Source of the DNA: Paenibacillus chondroitinus NBRC 15376
GTDB lineage: Bacteria > Bacillota > Bacilli > Paenibacillales > NBRC-103111
Assembly (NCBI RefSeq): GCF_004000765.1
Contig: NZ_BILW01000028.1
Coordinates: forward strand, 17,802-81,801
DNA: 64,000 bases
Direction: 5' to 3'
Both the position numbers and the translations under genes were made by a program. Below are positions 56,189 to 64,000 of this stretch, piece after piece (the stretch's first letter is position 1; every line of letters starts with the position of its first letter). The notes beneath the pieces are model-generated. The model saw only the letters and a list, made by a program, of their open reading frames with translations, did no database searches and was not told where the DNA came from.

Positions 56189-56848
56189 TTAGTTGCCCTT
56201 CAAATGAATTTTGATTGAAGTGCTGATTCCGGGTGATAATTCAAGCCCTTGATTGTCATCAATCGAAATTTTGATAGGGATACGTTGGGTGACTTTTGTA
56301 AAGTTCCCGCTAGTATTCGTAGCAGGCAGCAGCGAAAAGGTCGACGCAGTGGCTTTACTAATTTCTTGCACTTTGCCTAGCAGCACTTTGCCTGGGAAAT
56401 TGTCCAAATTGATTTCTACGACTTCGCCTTCCTTGACCTTATGAATCTCTGTTTCCTCCACATTAGCCGACACGTACAACTTGTTCGTATCTACGACCAT
56501 CGCTACCGTTTGACCTGGTGAGGAGACTTCTCCGGCTTTCACCAATGTTTTGATGACAGTTCCTTCAATTGGTGAGCGTAGTGCCGCTTGATCGAGGCTG
56601 CTTGTGGGCAAATTATTGTTGTCTTGCTGCCCAATGATCTGATCGGCCAACACATGATCTCCTTCGCTAACTTGCAACGAGGTCACTTTTCCGGTAATCC
56701 GCGGCATTACTTTGTAGATGTCTCCGGCAAGCCTGGAATCATCCGTAGTTAGGTAGTTTTGGCCTTCATACCAGAAATAACCGCCGATTCCTCCACCGAC
56801 AACTACCAAAGCTGTCAATATGATATACAACATTACTTTACGCTTCAT
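56189..56848 (-). CDS. short EmrA/HlyD-type adaptor lacking a coiled-coil hairpin
   Basis: The 219-residue protein has one N-terminal transmembrane helix (about 5-25), an EmrA-like TTDDSRLAG entry, lipoyl halves (KVTSLQVSEGDHVLADQIIG and AALRSPIEGTVIKTLVKAGEVSSPGQTV) and a beta-barrel domain. Between the lipoyl halves only about a dozen residues (NNNLPTSSLDQ) replace the normal coiled-coil hairpin. It overlaps the marR gene by 4 bp, so it is coupled to the regulator. It may work alongside the longer adaptor. Confidence 0.87.
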   Translation of the reverse strand: MKRKVMLYIILTALVVVGGGIGGYFWYEGQNYLTTDDSRLAGDIYKVMPRITGKVTSLQVSEGDHVLADQIIGQQDNNNLPTSSLDQAALRSPIEGTVIKTLVKAGEVSSPGQTVAMVVDTNKLYVSANVEETEIHKVKEGEVVEINLDNFPGKVLLGKVQEISKATASTFSLLPATNTSGNFTKVTQRIPIKISIDDNQGLELSPGISTSIKIHLKGN

Positions 56849-57282
56849 GATTTCTCCTCAACCTTCTTTTCCAAATGTCTTGTAATCAAATCAAAAGAAT
56901 GATGAATGGTGACTAATTCTTCTTCTGAGAATCCATTCAAAAACTTAGAATAATTAGCTTCTTGAAAAAAAGAATTTTCTTCAAACCTGGCCAGCTTCTT
57001 CTCAGACATATAAATCCAAGTCACGCGGCGATCCACTTCGTCTTTCACACGTTCAAGCCAACCATCGCGTTCAAGCCGATCAATGATACCCGACACGGTA
57101 CTGTAAGATAAATCAACAGCGTCGACAATCTGTCCAATCGTCTTGGGCTCCTTCTTAATTTGACACAACGTCATGAATTGGGGAGGTGTTAAACCCAAAC
57201 AATTAATTCTTTTAGCTAACGACTCTTTATGGTATCTCGTCAATTGCCTCAGAAGTTTAGCAATATTGGTTTCAAGATACAT
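56845..57282 (-). CDS. MarR family repressor of the EmrAB-like operon
   Basis: The 145-residue protein has a MarR winged helix (TIGQIVDAVDLSYSTVSGIIDRLERDGWLERVKDEVDRR). It heads the operon MarR-adaptor-adaptor-EmrB. The start at 57282 follows GAGGTG; a GTG at 57288 is alternative. Its promoter region has two GTTGTA-N3-TACAAC-type palindromes, the better one over the -10, giving a clear autorepression design. Confidence 0.92.
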   Translation of the reverse strand: MYLETNIAKLLRQLTRYHKESLAKRINCLGLTPPQFMTLCQIKKEPKTIGQIVDAVDLSYSTVSGIIDRLERDGWLERVKDEVDRRVTWIYMSEKKLARFEENSFFQEANYSKFLNGFSEEELVTIHHSFDLITRHLEKKVEEKS

Positions 57283-57342
57283 CCACACACCTCATTTCAG
57301 ACGAATAAAATTGAAGAGCGACATTGACTCCCCCAAAAACAA

Positions 57343-57396
57343 GTTGTATCATAAAACTACATTGTTGTATTATACAACTTTATAGAGGGTTGTCAA
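57343..57396 (-). promoter_or_regulatory. promoter and paired operators of the MarR-EmrAB-like operon
   Basis: On the minus strand TTGACA (57391-57396) and TATAAT (57369-57374) are 16 bp apart. A perfect palindrome GTTGTA-TTA-TACAAC (57364-57378) covers the -10, and a weaker copy (GTTGTA-TCA-TAAAAC, 57343-57357) lies exactly 21 bp, two helical turns, downstream. Confidence 0.85.
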
Positions 57397-57479
57397 TCAT
57401 CATTTTCAGCCTCTTTTCAGATTCAAAATTGGAGTTGGGTATGTTACCATAGTTCATATAGCTAATGAGGTGAAGAAGT

Positions 57480-57926
57480 ATGAAAATAGATTCATTGGAG
57501 ATCATAGAGCTTGAAATGGCCATATTCGTTCGCCGCCTCACGTCCCTGTCATCTGACAAGAAATTCGGAAATATCGATCGCTCTGCTTATCTGTTGCTGC
57601 ACCAAATATCGGCTCATGGCTGTGCTGGCGTAAAAGCATTGGCGGATATTTTTCAATTGGATATTTCCACCGTCAGTAGACAAGCTTCTTCATTAGAGCA
57701 GAAGGAATACGTGTACAGAATCCCTGACCCTCAAGACCGAAGAGCATACACCTTGCAAATAACGGATTTGGGCAAACATGAATTAGATGAATATAAAAAG
57801 GCTAGGTCGGTTCGATTTAAGGAAGTACTCAAAGAGTGGTCAGATGAAGAATGCCAAACATTCGCACAATTGTTACGAAAATTCAATATTACGATCAATG
57901 AAAGTCGTGCCAAAGAGCCCAGCTAG
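57480..57926 (+). CDS. MarR family transcriptional regulator, divergent
   Basis: The 148-residue protein has a MarR-type winged helix (GVKALADIFQLDISTVSRQASSLEQKEYVYRIPDPQDRRAY). It is unlike the MarR at 56845 in detail. It is divergent from that operon with a 198-bp shared region, so it may co-regulate efflux, though it has no linked target of its own. Ribosome site GAGGTGAAG. Confidence 0.92.
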   Translation: MKIDSLEIIELEMAIFVRRLTSLSSDKKFGNIDRSAYLLLHQISAHGCAGVKALADIFQLDISTVSRQASSLEQKEYVYRIPDPQDRRAYTLQITDLGKHELDEYKKARSVRFKEVLKEWSDEECQTFAQLLRKFNITINESRAKEPS

Positions 57927-57938
57927 TATTAGTTGGGC

Positions 57939-57974
57939 AAAAAAAGAGGTCGACCAGAAAGATCCGGTGACCTC
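57939..57974 (-). terminator. intrinsic terminator of the DUF72 gene
   Basis: On the minus strand GAGGTC-CCGG...CCGG-GACCTC type stem followed by TTTTTTT. Confidence 0.78.
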
Positions 57975-57993
57975 ATACAAAGTGAAACCTCCT

Positions 57994-58827
57994 TTAAAAC
58001 AAATCCAGCTGCCTCGGCGCCAGCCCTTCATAATCAAGCCCCAGCATCGCCATCAACTGCTTGGCATTCCCAGCCGCGTGTCCGCCAGAGTTGTTGTTGA
58101 ACACCACACAGACTTCCCGCGTTTTCTCCTGAAGTTGCAGAAGCCAATCCTTCCATTCCAATAATTCCTGTTGATTGTAGTTGTATAAATATCGCACATC
58201 GCGCCAATTTGCCTCGTTGTTTTGCACCCAGCCGCCGACATTTCGTCCGTGGAATCGTACCATTGTCATATCAGGATGCGTGACCTCTAGCACGGTAGGA
58301 ACGGAGCCCAGTCCCACTTGCGGCTCGTCACAGATGCTATGCATCCAACCTTCGCGCTTCATGAACGTGAGCGTCTTCTCCTGCATGTCCTCCTTGAACC
58401 AACTCTGATGGCGGAATTCCAGAGCTACAGGCACATCCCCCATTCGCTCTCTTGCATCGCGCAGCACATCCACATTTGCTTTATTGCAATCGAACCAAGG
58501 TGGGTACTGGAACAGCACCGTCTTCAGCTTACCAGCTTCTTGAACGGGTCGAATCGACTGCAAGAAAGTCTCGAACATCTCTCCGATCCCACCGGCAAAA
58601 GGATTCGCCCCCCGCAAATGCCCCGTCATTCCCTGGTACGCCTTAATGATGAAGCCGAATCCTTCCGGGGTTTCTTGATTCCACTTCATGTAGTTGCGTT
58701 CCGGCTGAATCGCGTAAAACGAAGTGTCCACCTCCACAACCGGAAAGTGTGCGCCGTACTCCCGCAGCTTCCCCCTGCTGCCGCCCAACTCGTGATCGCC
58801 CCATCCGGCGAGACCGATATTGATCAT
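57994..58827 (-). CDS. DUF72 (YecE-like) family protein
   Basis: The 277-residue protein is a DUF72 TIM-barrel-like protein with INIGLAGWGDHELGG, VVEVDTSFYAIQP, FQYPPWFDCN, VALEFRHQSWF, VRFHGRN and VVFNNNSGGHAAGNAKQL, all characteristic of the family. Function is unknown. Monocistronic with a terminator. Conserved residues are intact. Confidence 0.92.
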   Translation of the reverse strand: MINIGLAGWGDHELGGSRGKLREYGAHFPVVEVDTSFYAIQPERNYMKWNQETPEGFGFIIKAYQGMTGHLRGANPFAGGIGEMFETFLQSIRPVQEAGKLKTVLFQYPPWFDCNKANVDVLRDARERMGDVPVALEFRHQSWFKEDMQEKTLTFMKREGWMHSICDEPQVGLGSVPTVLEVTHPDMTMVRFHGRNVGGWVQNNEANWRDVRYLYNYNQQELLEWKDWLLQLQEKTREVCVVFNNNSGGHAAGNAKQLMAMLGLDYEGLAPRQLDLF

Positions 58828-58899
58828 TGTAAGTTCCCCTTACATCGCTGATTTTCTTTTATTGTAGCTTTTTGAAGGGGAGTTGGACAACTGAGTCTC

Positions 58900-59403
58900 C
58901 TAAAACGAAACATGAAACATTTTCATCCAAAAAATCGTCAACAGCACTGAAAAACCACAGGCTAATAACGGCCTGACCGAAAACAATTTGAGCATAGGAA
59001 ACATGATGATATTAAAAATAATCGACCATCCTAAGGACCAACCGTATTGATACTCGATTCTACCCGTTAGGGTGTAAATGTATTCCACCCCGCCATAGAT
59101 GAGCACCCACTGGACATAGTGAAAAAAGACCTTCATCCGGCCTTGCGGGAAATTCGTCAGAAACAGTAGAGCCGTGGCGGGGAAAGTGAGAAAAGTGTAA
59201 ATCAATTCCGTAACGCGCGTATCCGCGAGCCAGTCGGGGGTCAGCGTCCAGAGCATACGCTCAGCGCATAAATAGTTGTATAATAAATTACCTATAGCGA
59301 AATACATCATTGTAGGTAGATACTTCTGCCAGTTCCGCCAATCACCCCATCGATACGAAGCCCAAACACTGCAAATAGCCACAAATAAGTGCATAACCGA
59401 CAT
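58900..59403 (-). CDS. CBO0543-family membrane protein
   Basis: The 167-residue protein has five hydrophobic helices and Trp/Tyr-rich loops (NWQKYLPTMMYFAIGNLLYNYLC; PDWLADTRVTELIYTFLTFPATALLFL) typical of the uncharacterised CBO0543 family found in Bacillota. The ATG at 59403 is 2 nt from GGAG, so the in-frame ATG at 59394 may be the real start. A repeated AT-rich promoter region lies upstream. Confidence 0.75.
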   Translation of the reverse strand: MSVMHLFVAICSVWASYRWGDWRNWQKYLPTMMYFAIGNLLYNYLCAERMLWTLTPDWLADTRVTELIYTFLTFPATALLFLTNFPQGRMKVFFHYVQWVLIYGGVEYIYTLTGRIEYQYGWSLGWSIIFNIIMFPMLKLFSVRPLLACGFSVLLTIFWMKMFHVSF

Positions 59404-59422
59404 GTCTCCTTCTCGTTGTATC

Positions 59423-59464
59423 TATTATACAAATAATTTACAATTATATACAAATAAGTTACAA
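59423..59464 (-). promoter_or_regulatory. AT-rich direct repeat at the CBO0543-gene promoter
   Basis: ATACAAATAATTTACAA and ATACAAATAAGTTACAA are near-identical direct repeats about 21-22 bp apart (two helical turns). On the minus strand a TTGTAT - 18 bp - TATAAT promoter is embedded in them. Confidence 0.6.
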
Positions 59465-59556
59465 AGTTATACATTTTGAGCCTTGCAGCATTCCTGACAT
59501 AACGCTGTCAGTGAGCTTGCTGTATAGTGGAATAAAAGCGTGTAGGAGGCCTATGC

Positions 59557-60666
59557 TTGACTGAACATACGGATAAAATCCTCAGCCGCCGCGACCTCAA
59601 CCGGGCCCTCCTGGCCCGGCAGCTGCTGCTGCGGCGATTGGACATGCCGGTCCTCGCGGCGGTCCGGCATCTCGTCGGGCTGCAGGCGCAAGCCCCCAAC
59701 CCACCCTACGTGGGGTTGTGGACCCGCCTGCAAAGCTTTCACCATGAGCAGCTGTCGCAGCTCATCCTGGATCGAAGCATCGTGCGCATCGCCTTGATGC
59801 GCTCGACGATCCACCTCGTCACGGCAGACGACTGCGTGACGCTGCGCCCGATCCTGCAAGCCGTGCAGGATCGCGGCTTGCAAGGCGCGTTCGGCAAGAA
59901 GCTTGCCGAACTGGACCTGGACGCGCTTGCCGCCGCCGGGCGAGCGCTGCTGGAGGCGCAGCCGCTCACGCTAGGTGAGCTCGGCAAGCGCCTCGGGGCC
60001 CAGTGGCCGCAGCGCGACGCCACGGCCTTGGCGCAAGCGGTGCGCTGCCGCTTGCCGCTTGTTCAGGTGCCTCCGCGAGGCATCTGGGGCGCCTCCGGGC
60101 AGGCGGCCCACACGACCGCGGAGGCGTGGCTTGGCCGCCCGCTGGCGGAGGCGGCCAGTGTGGATGCCATGTTGCTGCGCTACTTGGCGGCATTCGGGCC
60201 TGCATCCGTGAAGGATATGCAGGTATGGTCCGGGCTGACCCGGCTCCGCGAGGTCATGGAGCGGCTGCGCCCCAGCCTGCTTGTCTTCCGCGACGAGCAC
60301 GGCAATGAGCTGTTCGATTTGCCGGAGGCGCCACGACCGGACGGCACTACGCCTGCTCCCCCGCGCTTCTTGGGGGAGTTCGACAACATGCTGCTTTCCT
60401 ACGACGACCGCTCCCGCATAATGGCGGAGGAGCTGAAGCAGCGGGTGTTTACGGATAACGGCATCATTCGCGCAGCGCTGCTTGTTGACGGTTTTGTCAG
60501 CGGCATTTGGTCCATAGTGATGAACAAACGAAAAGTGTGCGTATTAACGATCATGTTATTCCGCGCCATATCCTCGTCAGAACGAGCTAGTGTTGAAGCC
60601 GAGGCAGAGGGGCTCTGTGCTTTTCATTTTCCTGAGGCTGAGTCCATGGAAATCTGCTATAACTAA
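59557..60666 (+). CDS. winged helix DNA-binding domain protein (HTH_42/AlkX-type)
   Basis: The 369-residue protein resembles the HTH_42 family (RRDLNRALLARQLLLRR; VGLQAQAPNPPYVGLWTRL; RIALMRSTIHLVTADDC; FLGEFDNMLLSYDDRSRI), large proteins built from winged-helix repeats, with some members linked to DNA damage. The start is TTG, 7 nt after AGGAGG; a nearby ATG leads to an immediate stop. The gene is distinctly GC-rich compared with its neighbours, which suggests a different origin or codon preference. Confidence 0.85.
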   Translation: MTEHTDKILSRRDLNRALLARQLLLRRLDMPVLAAVRHLVGLQAQAPNPPYVGLWTRLQSFHHEQLSQLILDRSIVRIALMRSTIHLVTADDCVTLRPILQAVQDRGLQGAFGKKLAELDLDALAAAGRALLEAQPLTLGELGKRLGAQWPQRDATALAQAVRCRLPLVQVPPRGIWGASGQAAHTTAEAWLGRPLAEAASVDAMLLRYLAAFGPASVKDMQVWSGLTRLREVMERLRPSLLVFRDEHGNELFDLPEAPRPDGTTPAPPRFLGEFDNMLLSYDDRSRIMAEELKQRVFTDNGIIRAALLVDGFVSGIWSIVMNKRKVCVLTIMLFRAISSSERASVEAEAEGLCAFHFPEAESMEICYN

Positions 60667-60667
60667 A

Positions 60668-60715
60668 AAGGCTGCCCCACAAGGTCGGAAACAACCTTTG
60701 AGACAGCCTTCTGGG
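60668..60715 (+). terminator. probable terminator of the winged-helix gene
   Basis: AAGGCTG...AAGGT pairs with ACCTT...CAGCCTT; the U-tract is weak (TTCT). Confidence 0.65.
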
Positions 60716-60744
60716 CTATATGAGTAGTTATCTTGAGGAGTGAG

Positions 60745-60923
60745 GGGAACTGTGGTCCGCTATTTTCCAATATATAGCCGATTCTTCAATTCGATGGGAA
60801 CTACGTTCCGCTATTTTAGCAAAATTGACCTAAACACAAGTAATTTATGCGAAATAAGTTCCCGTAGTTCCGTCTCACCTTGCAATGAGCCTCACTGGGC
60901 TCAATTAAGACCCTGTACTTCCC
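60745..60923. repeat. family A four-unit intergenic element, copy 4
   Basis: Direct units at 60745-60765 and 60796-60816 (both ending CCGCTATTT), inverted units at 60852-60872 and 60903-60923. Distances are 51, 56 and 51 bp; total 179 bp. It lies between the convergent winged-helix and STDGKT-repeat protein genes. Confidence 0.9.
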
Positions 60924-60971
60924 CTATACCGCGTTGCCGACCACCTGTCGCACATAAAACACACAACTGGC

Positions 60972-61694
60972 CTATTTCGCAGCTTTTTCAGCCCATTTCG
61001 CCTTCAATGCGCTTTCTACTTCTGCAAGAATCTGATCGGCTGTTTTACCGTCCGTAGAAATACCCAGCTTCGCTGCACGTTTATTCAATGCTGCGGCTTT
61101 ATTCGCATCTTTGCCTGCTGAGAGAGCTGCACGAAGCTCTTTCGCTGTTTTGCCGTCTGTTGCAATACCCGCCGCTGCCGCTTTTGCTTGCAGCTTCGTC
61201 AACTCCGCCGCCTTCAATGCCTCTCTCAGCTCTTTATTGGTCTTCCCATCCGTGCTAATCCCCAACTTCGTTGCTCTCGCTTGCAGCTTCGTCAACTCCG
61301 CCGCCTTCAGCGCCTCTCTCAACTCTTTATTCGTTTTCCCATCCGTGCTAACGCCAAGCTTCGACGCTTTCGCTTTCAGTTTTACCTGCACCGCTGCTTG
61401 GATATCCGCTTTGAGCTGCTCCGCTGTTTTGCCGTCTGTGCTGATGCCCAGTTTCGCTGCGGCTTTGTTCAAGCGCTCTGTGTTTTGGGCGGCATTTGCC
61501 GTTTTCAGTTCCTCTTTGATCTGTTTGTTCGTTTTACCGTCTGTCGATATGCCAAAAGCTTGCGCTTTATCCAGCAATAATTGTTTAAGCGGGTGAAACG
61601 TGCTGCTGCTCTGCGATTCCGCCGCGAAAGCCGCCACCGGAACGGTTAATGCGATTGCGCCTACCAAAGCTAGTCCTGTTAATTTTTTCAACAT
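60972..61694 (-). CDS. secreted protein of six STDGKT repeats, function unknown
   Basis: The 240-residue product has a signal peptide (LKKLTGLALVGAIALTVPVAAFA) and then six repeats of roughly 30-40 residues with core LGISTDGKTnkELreaL, where an Ala/Lys-rich helix is followed by a strand-like GISTDGKT turn. Repeats 3 and 4 are nearly identical also in DNA, showing recent duplication. The turn DGKT is invariant in all six, while flanking helices vary. I do not recognise a named family. ATG 61694 follows AGGAG by 8 nt. It is adjacent to, but on the same strand as, a sensor-regulator pair. Confidence 0.82.
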   Translation of the reverse strand: MLKKLTGLALVGAIALTVPVAAFAAESQSSSTFHPLKQLLLDKAQAFGISTDGKTNKQIKEELKTANAAQNTERLNKAAAKLGISTDGKTAEQLKADIQAAVQVKLKAKASKLGVSTDGKTNKELREALKAAELTKLQARATKLGISTDGKTNKELREALKAAELTKLQAKAAAAGIATDGKTAKELRAALSAGKDANKAAALNKRAAKLGISTDGKTADQILAEVESALKAKWAEKAAK

Positions 61695-61793
61695 AAGTAT
61701 CACTCCTTGATTGGTCTATGGTTATGTTTACCTTACGAGACCTATCTTAGCGGATAATTATGTCATAAGTTTGTCATGATGAAGGTGCGAAGC

Positions 61794-63182
61794 TTAGGAA
61801 ACCGGTAAAAATATTTTAAAAACCGTCCCCGCCCCAACCTTCGACTCAACTCGAATGGAGCCTCCGTGGGCTTCAATGATATGTTTGCAGATCGTCAGAC
61901 CGAGGCCTGCACCGGAGCGATTGCGGCTTTCATCCGCTTTATAGAAGCGATCAAACAGATGCGGCAGCTTCTCCTCCGCAATGCCCTGGCCGTTATCCCA
62001 GACTTCGATCCAACGCTCATTTCTGACGAATTTCACCCGAATGCCCGCCTCTGATCCCTCTGGAATATGATTAATCGCGTTATCGAGCAAATTGATGAAT
62101 ACCTGCCTCAGACGATCGGCATCCCCCTGAACCCTATAGGAAGTCTCAGCTTCCGAGCTCAGTTCAATCCGTTTGGACTTGGCTTTCATCTTTAACTGGG
62201 TGACCACGTGGGCAATGACATCGGATACATCCATAGGTTGAAAACTCAACTTCACCTGCTTCTCCTCAAAAGACGACAGCTCCATCAAATCATCCACCAA
62301 ACTGCTCAGTCGCAGCGTCTCTTGGAGAGAAACTTGAATGAACTCCTTGGCATCCTCCGGCTCCACAACACCGTCCGTTATCCCCTGCAAGGAGGCCCGA
62401 ATCGTCGTCAGCGGCGTCCGCAGCTCGTGTGAAATTTCAGAGAGAAACCTTTTGCGCCCCTCTTCCACCTTCTGCAGCTTGCCGGCCATACGATTCAGCG
62501 ATCCCGACAGCGATGCAATCTCGTCTTTCCCACGAACGGGGACCCGTCCGCTAAAATCCCCCAAGGCCAGCGCCTCCGCTGTCTTGCTCATGAGCTGAAT
62601 CGGCTTCACAAAATGCCGTGAAACAAAATACAGTACAGCCATCGCCAGCAGCGCCACCGAGACGGCCGAGATATAGATCGCTCGATTGATATCGTTGATC
62701 GTTCCCTGGATATTCATAATCGGCGTATATAGAAAAATAGCCCCAACCACACGGTTCTCCTGCACGACAGGGCGTCCGACAATCAACATTTTCACCGTAC
62801 TATTCTGGGTAAAATTGCTCCGCACCGTCACCTGATTCCCTGCCAGCACTTTATCCAGCCATTCTTTGCGTGCCGGGGACTCGCCGATGGACTGGAGTTT
62901 GTCCGCATTCACTTTTGGATGCTTGATCAGAGCCACGCGAACGTTGGACGATTTCTCTATCGCACTTATTTGTTTGCGGAAATCCTTCTGCAAGGTGGCC
63001 CCATCGAATAGTTCTTTGGCTAACTCATCGACCTGTTCAACTTTCTCCAGCAAAAGCTTTTCGCTGCGGTCATATGTCTTCTGTTTCATGGAATAACCGA
63101 TCGTTCCTGAAATCGCAAGAATAGACACCACCGTGATGGACATGTAGATAAATAAAAGCTTGCGGTAAAAAGAATTCAGCAT
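61794..63182 (-). CDS. sensor histidine kinase, PhoR/BaeS type
   Basis: The 462-residue membrane kinase has two transmembrane helices (about 7-28 and 165-187) around an extracellular sensor (about 30-160), HAMP (about 188-240), HisKA (FLSEISHELRTPLTTIRASL) with phospho-His, and an ATPase domain (LLDNAINHIPEGSEAG; EVWDNGQGIAEEKL; GAGLGLTICKHIIEAHGGSI). It begins inside the end of the response-regulator gene (7-bp overlap), at the ATG at 63182, and should phosphorylate that regulator. Confidence 0.94.
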   Translation of the reverse strand: MLNSFYRKLLFIYMSITVVSILAISGTIGYSMKQKTYDRSEKLLLEKVEQVDELAKELFDGATLQKDFRKQISAIEKSSNVRVALIKHPKVNADKLQSIGESPARKEWLDKVLAGNQVTVRSNFTQNSTVKMLIVGRPVVQENRVVGAIFLYTPIMNIQGTINDINRAIYISAVSVALLAMAVLYFVSRHFVKPIQLMSKTAEALALGDFSGRVPVRGKDEIASLSGSLNRMAGKLQKVEEGRKRFLSEISHELRTPLTTIRASLQGITDGVVEPEDAKEFIQVSLQETLRLSSLVDDLMELSSFEEKQVKLSFQPMDVSDVIAHVVTQLKMKAKSKRIELSSEAETSYRVQGDADRLRQVFINLLDNAINHIPEGSEAGIRVKFVRNERWIEVWDNGQGIAEEKLPHLFDRFYKADESRNRSGAGLGLTICKHIIEAHGGSIRVESKVGAGTVFKIFLPVS

Positions 63183-63880
63183 GACTCTGGCCCCTCGAAC
63201 TTGTAGCCAATGCCCCACACGGTCCGAATGCTCCAGTCTACTTTTCTTTCCGTATGCGCCGATAGCTTTTGTCTTAGACGTTTTATGTATAAGTCAACGA
63301 CACGGTCTTCCCCCTCAAAATCCCAGCCCCAGATCTTGGCGATGAGGTCTTCGCGAGTGAATACCTGATTCGGATTACGTACAAAAAACAGCAGGAGCTC
63401 GTACTCCTTCTTAGGCAAAGCGACCAGTTGACCCTCTACGGTGACATCGTGGGACAGAGCGTCCACCTTCAGGCTGCCGGCTTCATAAATGTTTGAGGGC
63501 GCCGACGCTTCCGTACGAATCAGCGTTCTGCGAAGTATCGTTGTCACGCGAGCGACCAGCTCATTCGGGTCAAAGGGCTTGACCAGATAATCGTCTGCCC
63601 CCATTTGCAAACCTTCGATTCGCTCATCCACGTGAGCTCTGGCTGTCAGCATCAAGATCGGTACGTCGCTCATTGCGCGAATCTTCTGGCACACGGACCA
63701 GCCGTCCCGCTTCGGCAGCATAATGTCAAGCACGATGAAGTCGGGCTGCAGCTCTTCGAACTGCGTTAGGGCCTGCTCGCCGTCATTTGCGGTTACCACC
63801 GCATAGCCGCTTTTTTCTAAGTAAAGCTTCGTAATGCGGCAAATATTCAGATCATCGTCTACCACCAAAACGGTTTTCAC
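63176..63880 (-). CDS. OmpR/PhoB-family response regulator
   Basis: The 234-residue regulator has a receiver domain (VLVVDDDLNICR; phospho-Asp in DFIVLDIMLPKRDGW; Lys in YLVKPFDPNEL) and a C-terminal winged helix (SHDVTVEGQLVALPKKEYELLLFF; VDLYIKRLRQKL). The GTG at 63880 is 8 nt from GGGGAG. It is the first gene of a regulator-kinase operon; targets are unknown. The last 120 bp of the window upstream hold no gene I can support. Confidence 0.94.
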   Translation of the reverse strand: MKTVLVVDDDLNICRITKLYLEKSGYAVVTANDGEQALTQFEELQPDFIVLDIMLPKRDGWSVCQKIRAMSDVPILMLTARAHVDERIEGLQMGADDYLVKPFDPNELVARVTTILRRTLIRTEASAPSNIYEAGSLKVDALSHDVTVEGQLVALPKKEYELLLFFVRNPNQVFTREDLIAKIWGWDFEGEDRVVDLYIKRLRQKLSAHTERKVDWSIRTVWGIGYKFEGPESC

Positions 63881-64000
63881 AAGGCACACTCCCCTGAAGT
63901 TAGGTTCTATGACACCATCATACCGGATATTTGTGAATAAAAAATTTATTATTGGCGGATTGCCACCGCTTCCCCTGTTGCCGAGACGGCTTTTTGGGGC

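Noticed and set aside
59739..60389. Long antisense frames across the winged-helix gene
   Set aside because: GC-rich shadows without ribosome sites; low-complexity translations.
63890..64000. Open frame on the minus strand up to the right edge
   Set aside because: Too short, no start or motif visible, and more likely an intergenic promoter region.

Overview
The window looks like chromosomal DNA from a Gram-positive, spore-former-type member of the Bacillota, most probably Paenibacillus or a close relative. The evidence is strong AGGAGG-type ribosome binding sites, frequent TTG/GTG starts, S-layer homology (SLH) proteins, YesM/YesN-type two-component systems beside carbohydrate ABC importers, BmrC/BmrD- and BlaI/BlaR-type genes, and a GalT of the Bacillus type. 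This assignment is inferred from gene content; no rRNA gene is present. I see no insertion sequence, prophage, tRNA or CRISPR array, and gene density is normal.

Layout. 1-3.9 kb: a galK-galE-galT Leloir operon (galT cut by the left edge) with a divergent AraC-type regulator. 3.9-5.9 kb: a chemoreceptor. 6.2-11 kb: a BmpA-type nucleoside ABC importer. 11.2-13 kb: a GGDEF/EAL protein behind a cyclic-di-GMP-I riboswitch with its own terminator. 13-20.7 kb: ilvA, a small membrane protein, a YcdB-SLH surface protein, an RluF-like pseudouridine synthase, a trypsin-like protease, an NAD(P)H-binding protein and a small membrane protein. 20.8-25 kb: a BmrC/BmrD-like multidrug exporter preceded by an unannotated 35-codon leader peptide and a two-hairpin attenuator. 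25.6-27.6 kb: a BlaI/BlaR pair and a DUF2231 membrane protein, both under matching BlaI-type operators. 27.7-32.5 kb: pirin, VanZ and an HtrA-like protease with a long repeated C-terminus. 32.6-37 kb: FdhD, an FdhF/YdeP-type molybdopterin oxidoreductase, a DUF2294 protein and a 37-residue YtzI-like peptide. 37-41.2 kb: MarR plus a heterodimeric ABC exporter. 42-50.5 kb: a sugar ABC importer, a YesM/YesN sensor-regulator pair, an aldolase and a galactonate-type dehydratase, probably one galactonate (or related sugar acid) utilisation locus. 50.9-57.9 kb: an SLH protein, then a MarR-EmrA-HlyD-EmrB efflux operon with paired palindromic operators and a divergent second MarR gene. 58-64 kb: DUF72, CBO0543-type and winged-helix proteins, a secreted protein made of STDGKT repeats, and an OmpR-type two-component system.

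The most unusual structure is a set of seven intergenic elements of about 178-185 bp. Each has four short units: two direct copies followed by two inverted copies. Four belong to family A (GGGAACTACGGTCC... type) and three to family B (TAACGGACTGAGGAG... type). Spacing between units is almost invariant (50-51 bp, then 56 or 60 bp, then 50-52 bp) while the spacer sequences differ. Both families share the inner sequence CCGCTATT and nearly the same geometry. Five of the seven lie between convergent genes, including all four of family A.
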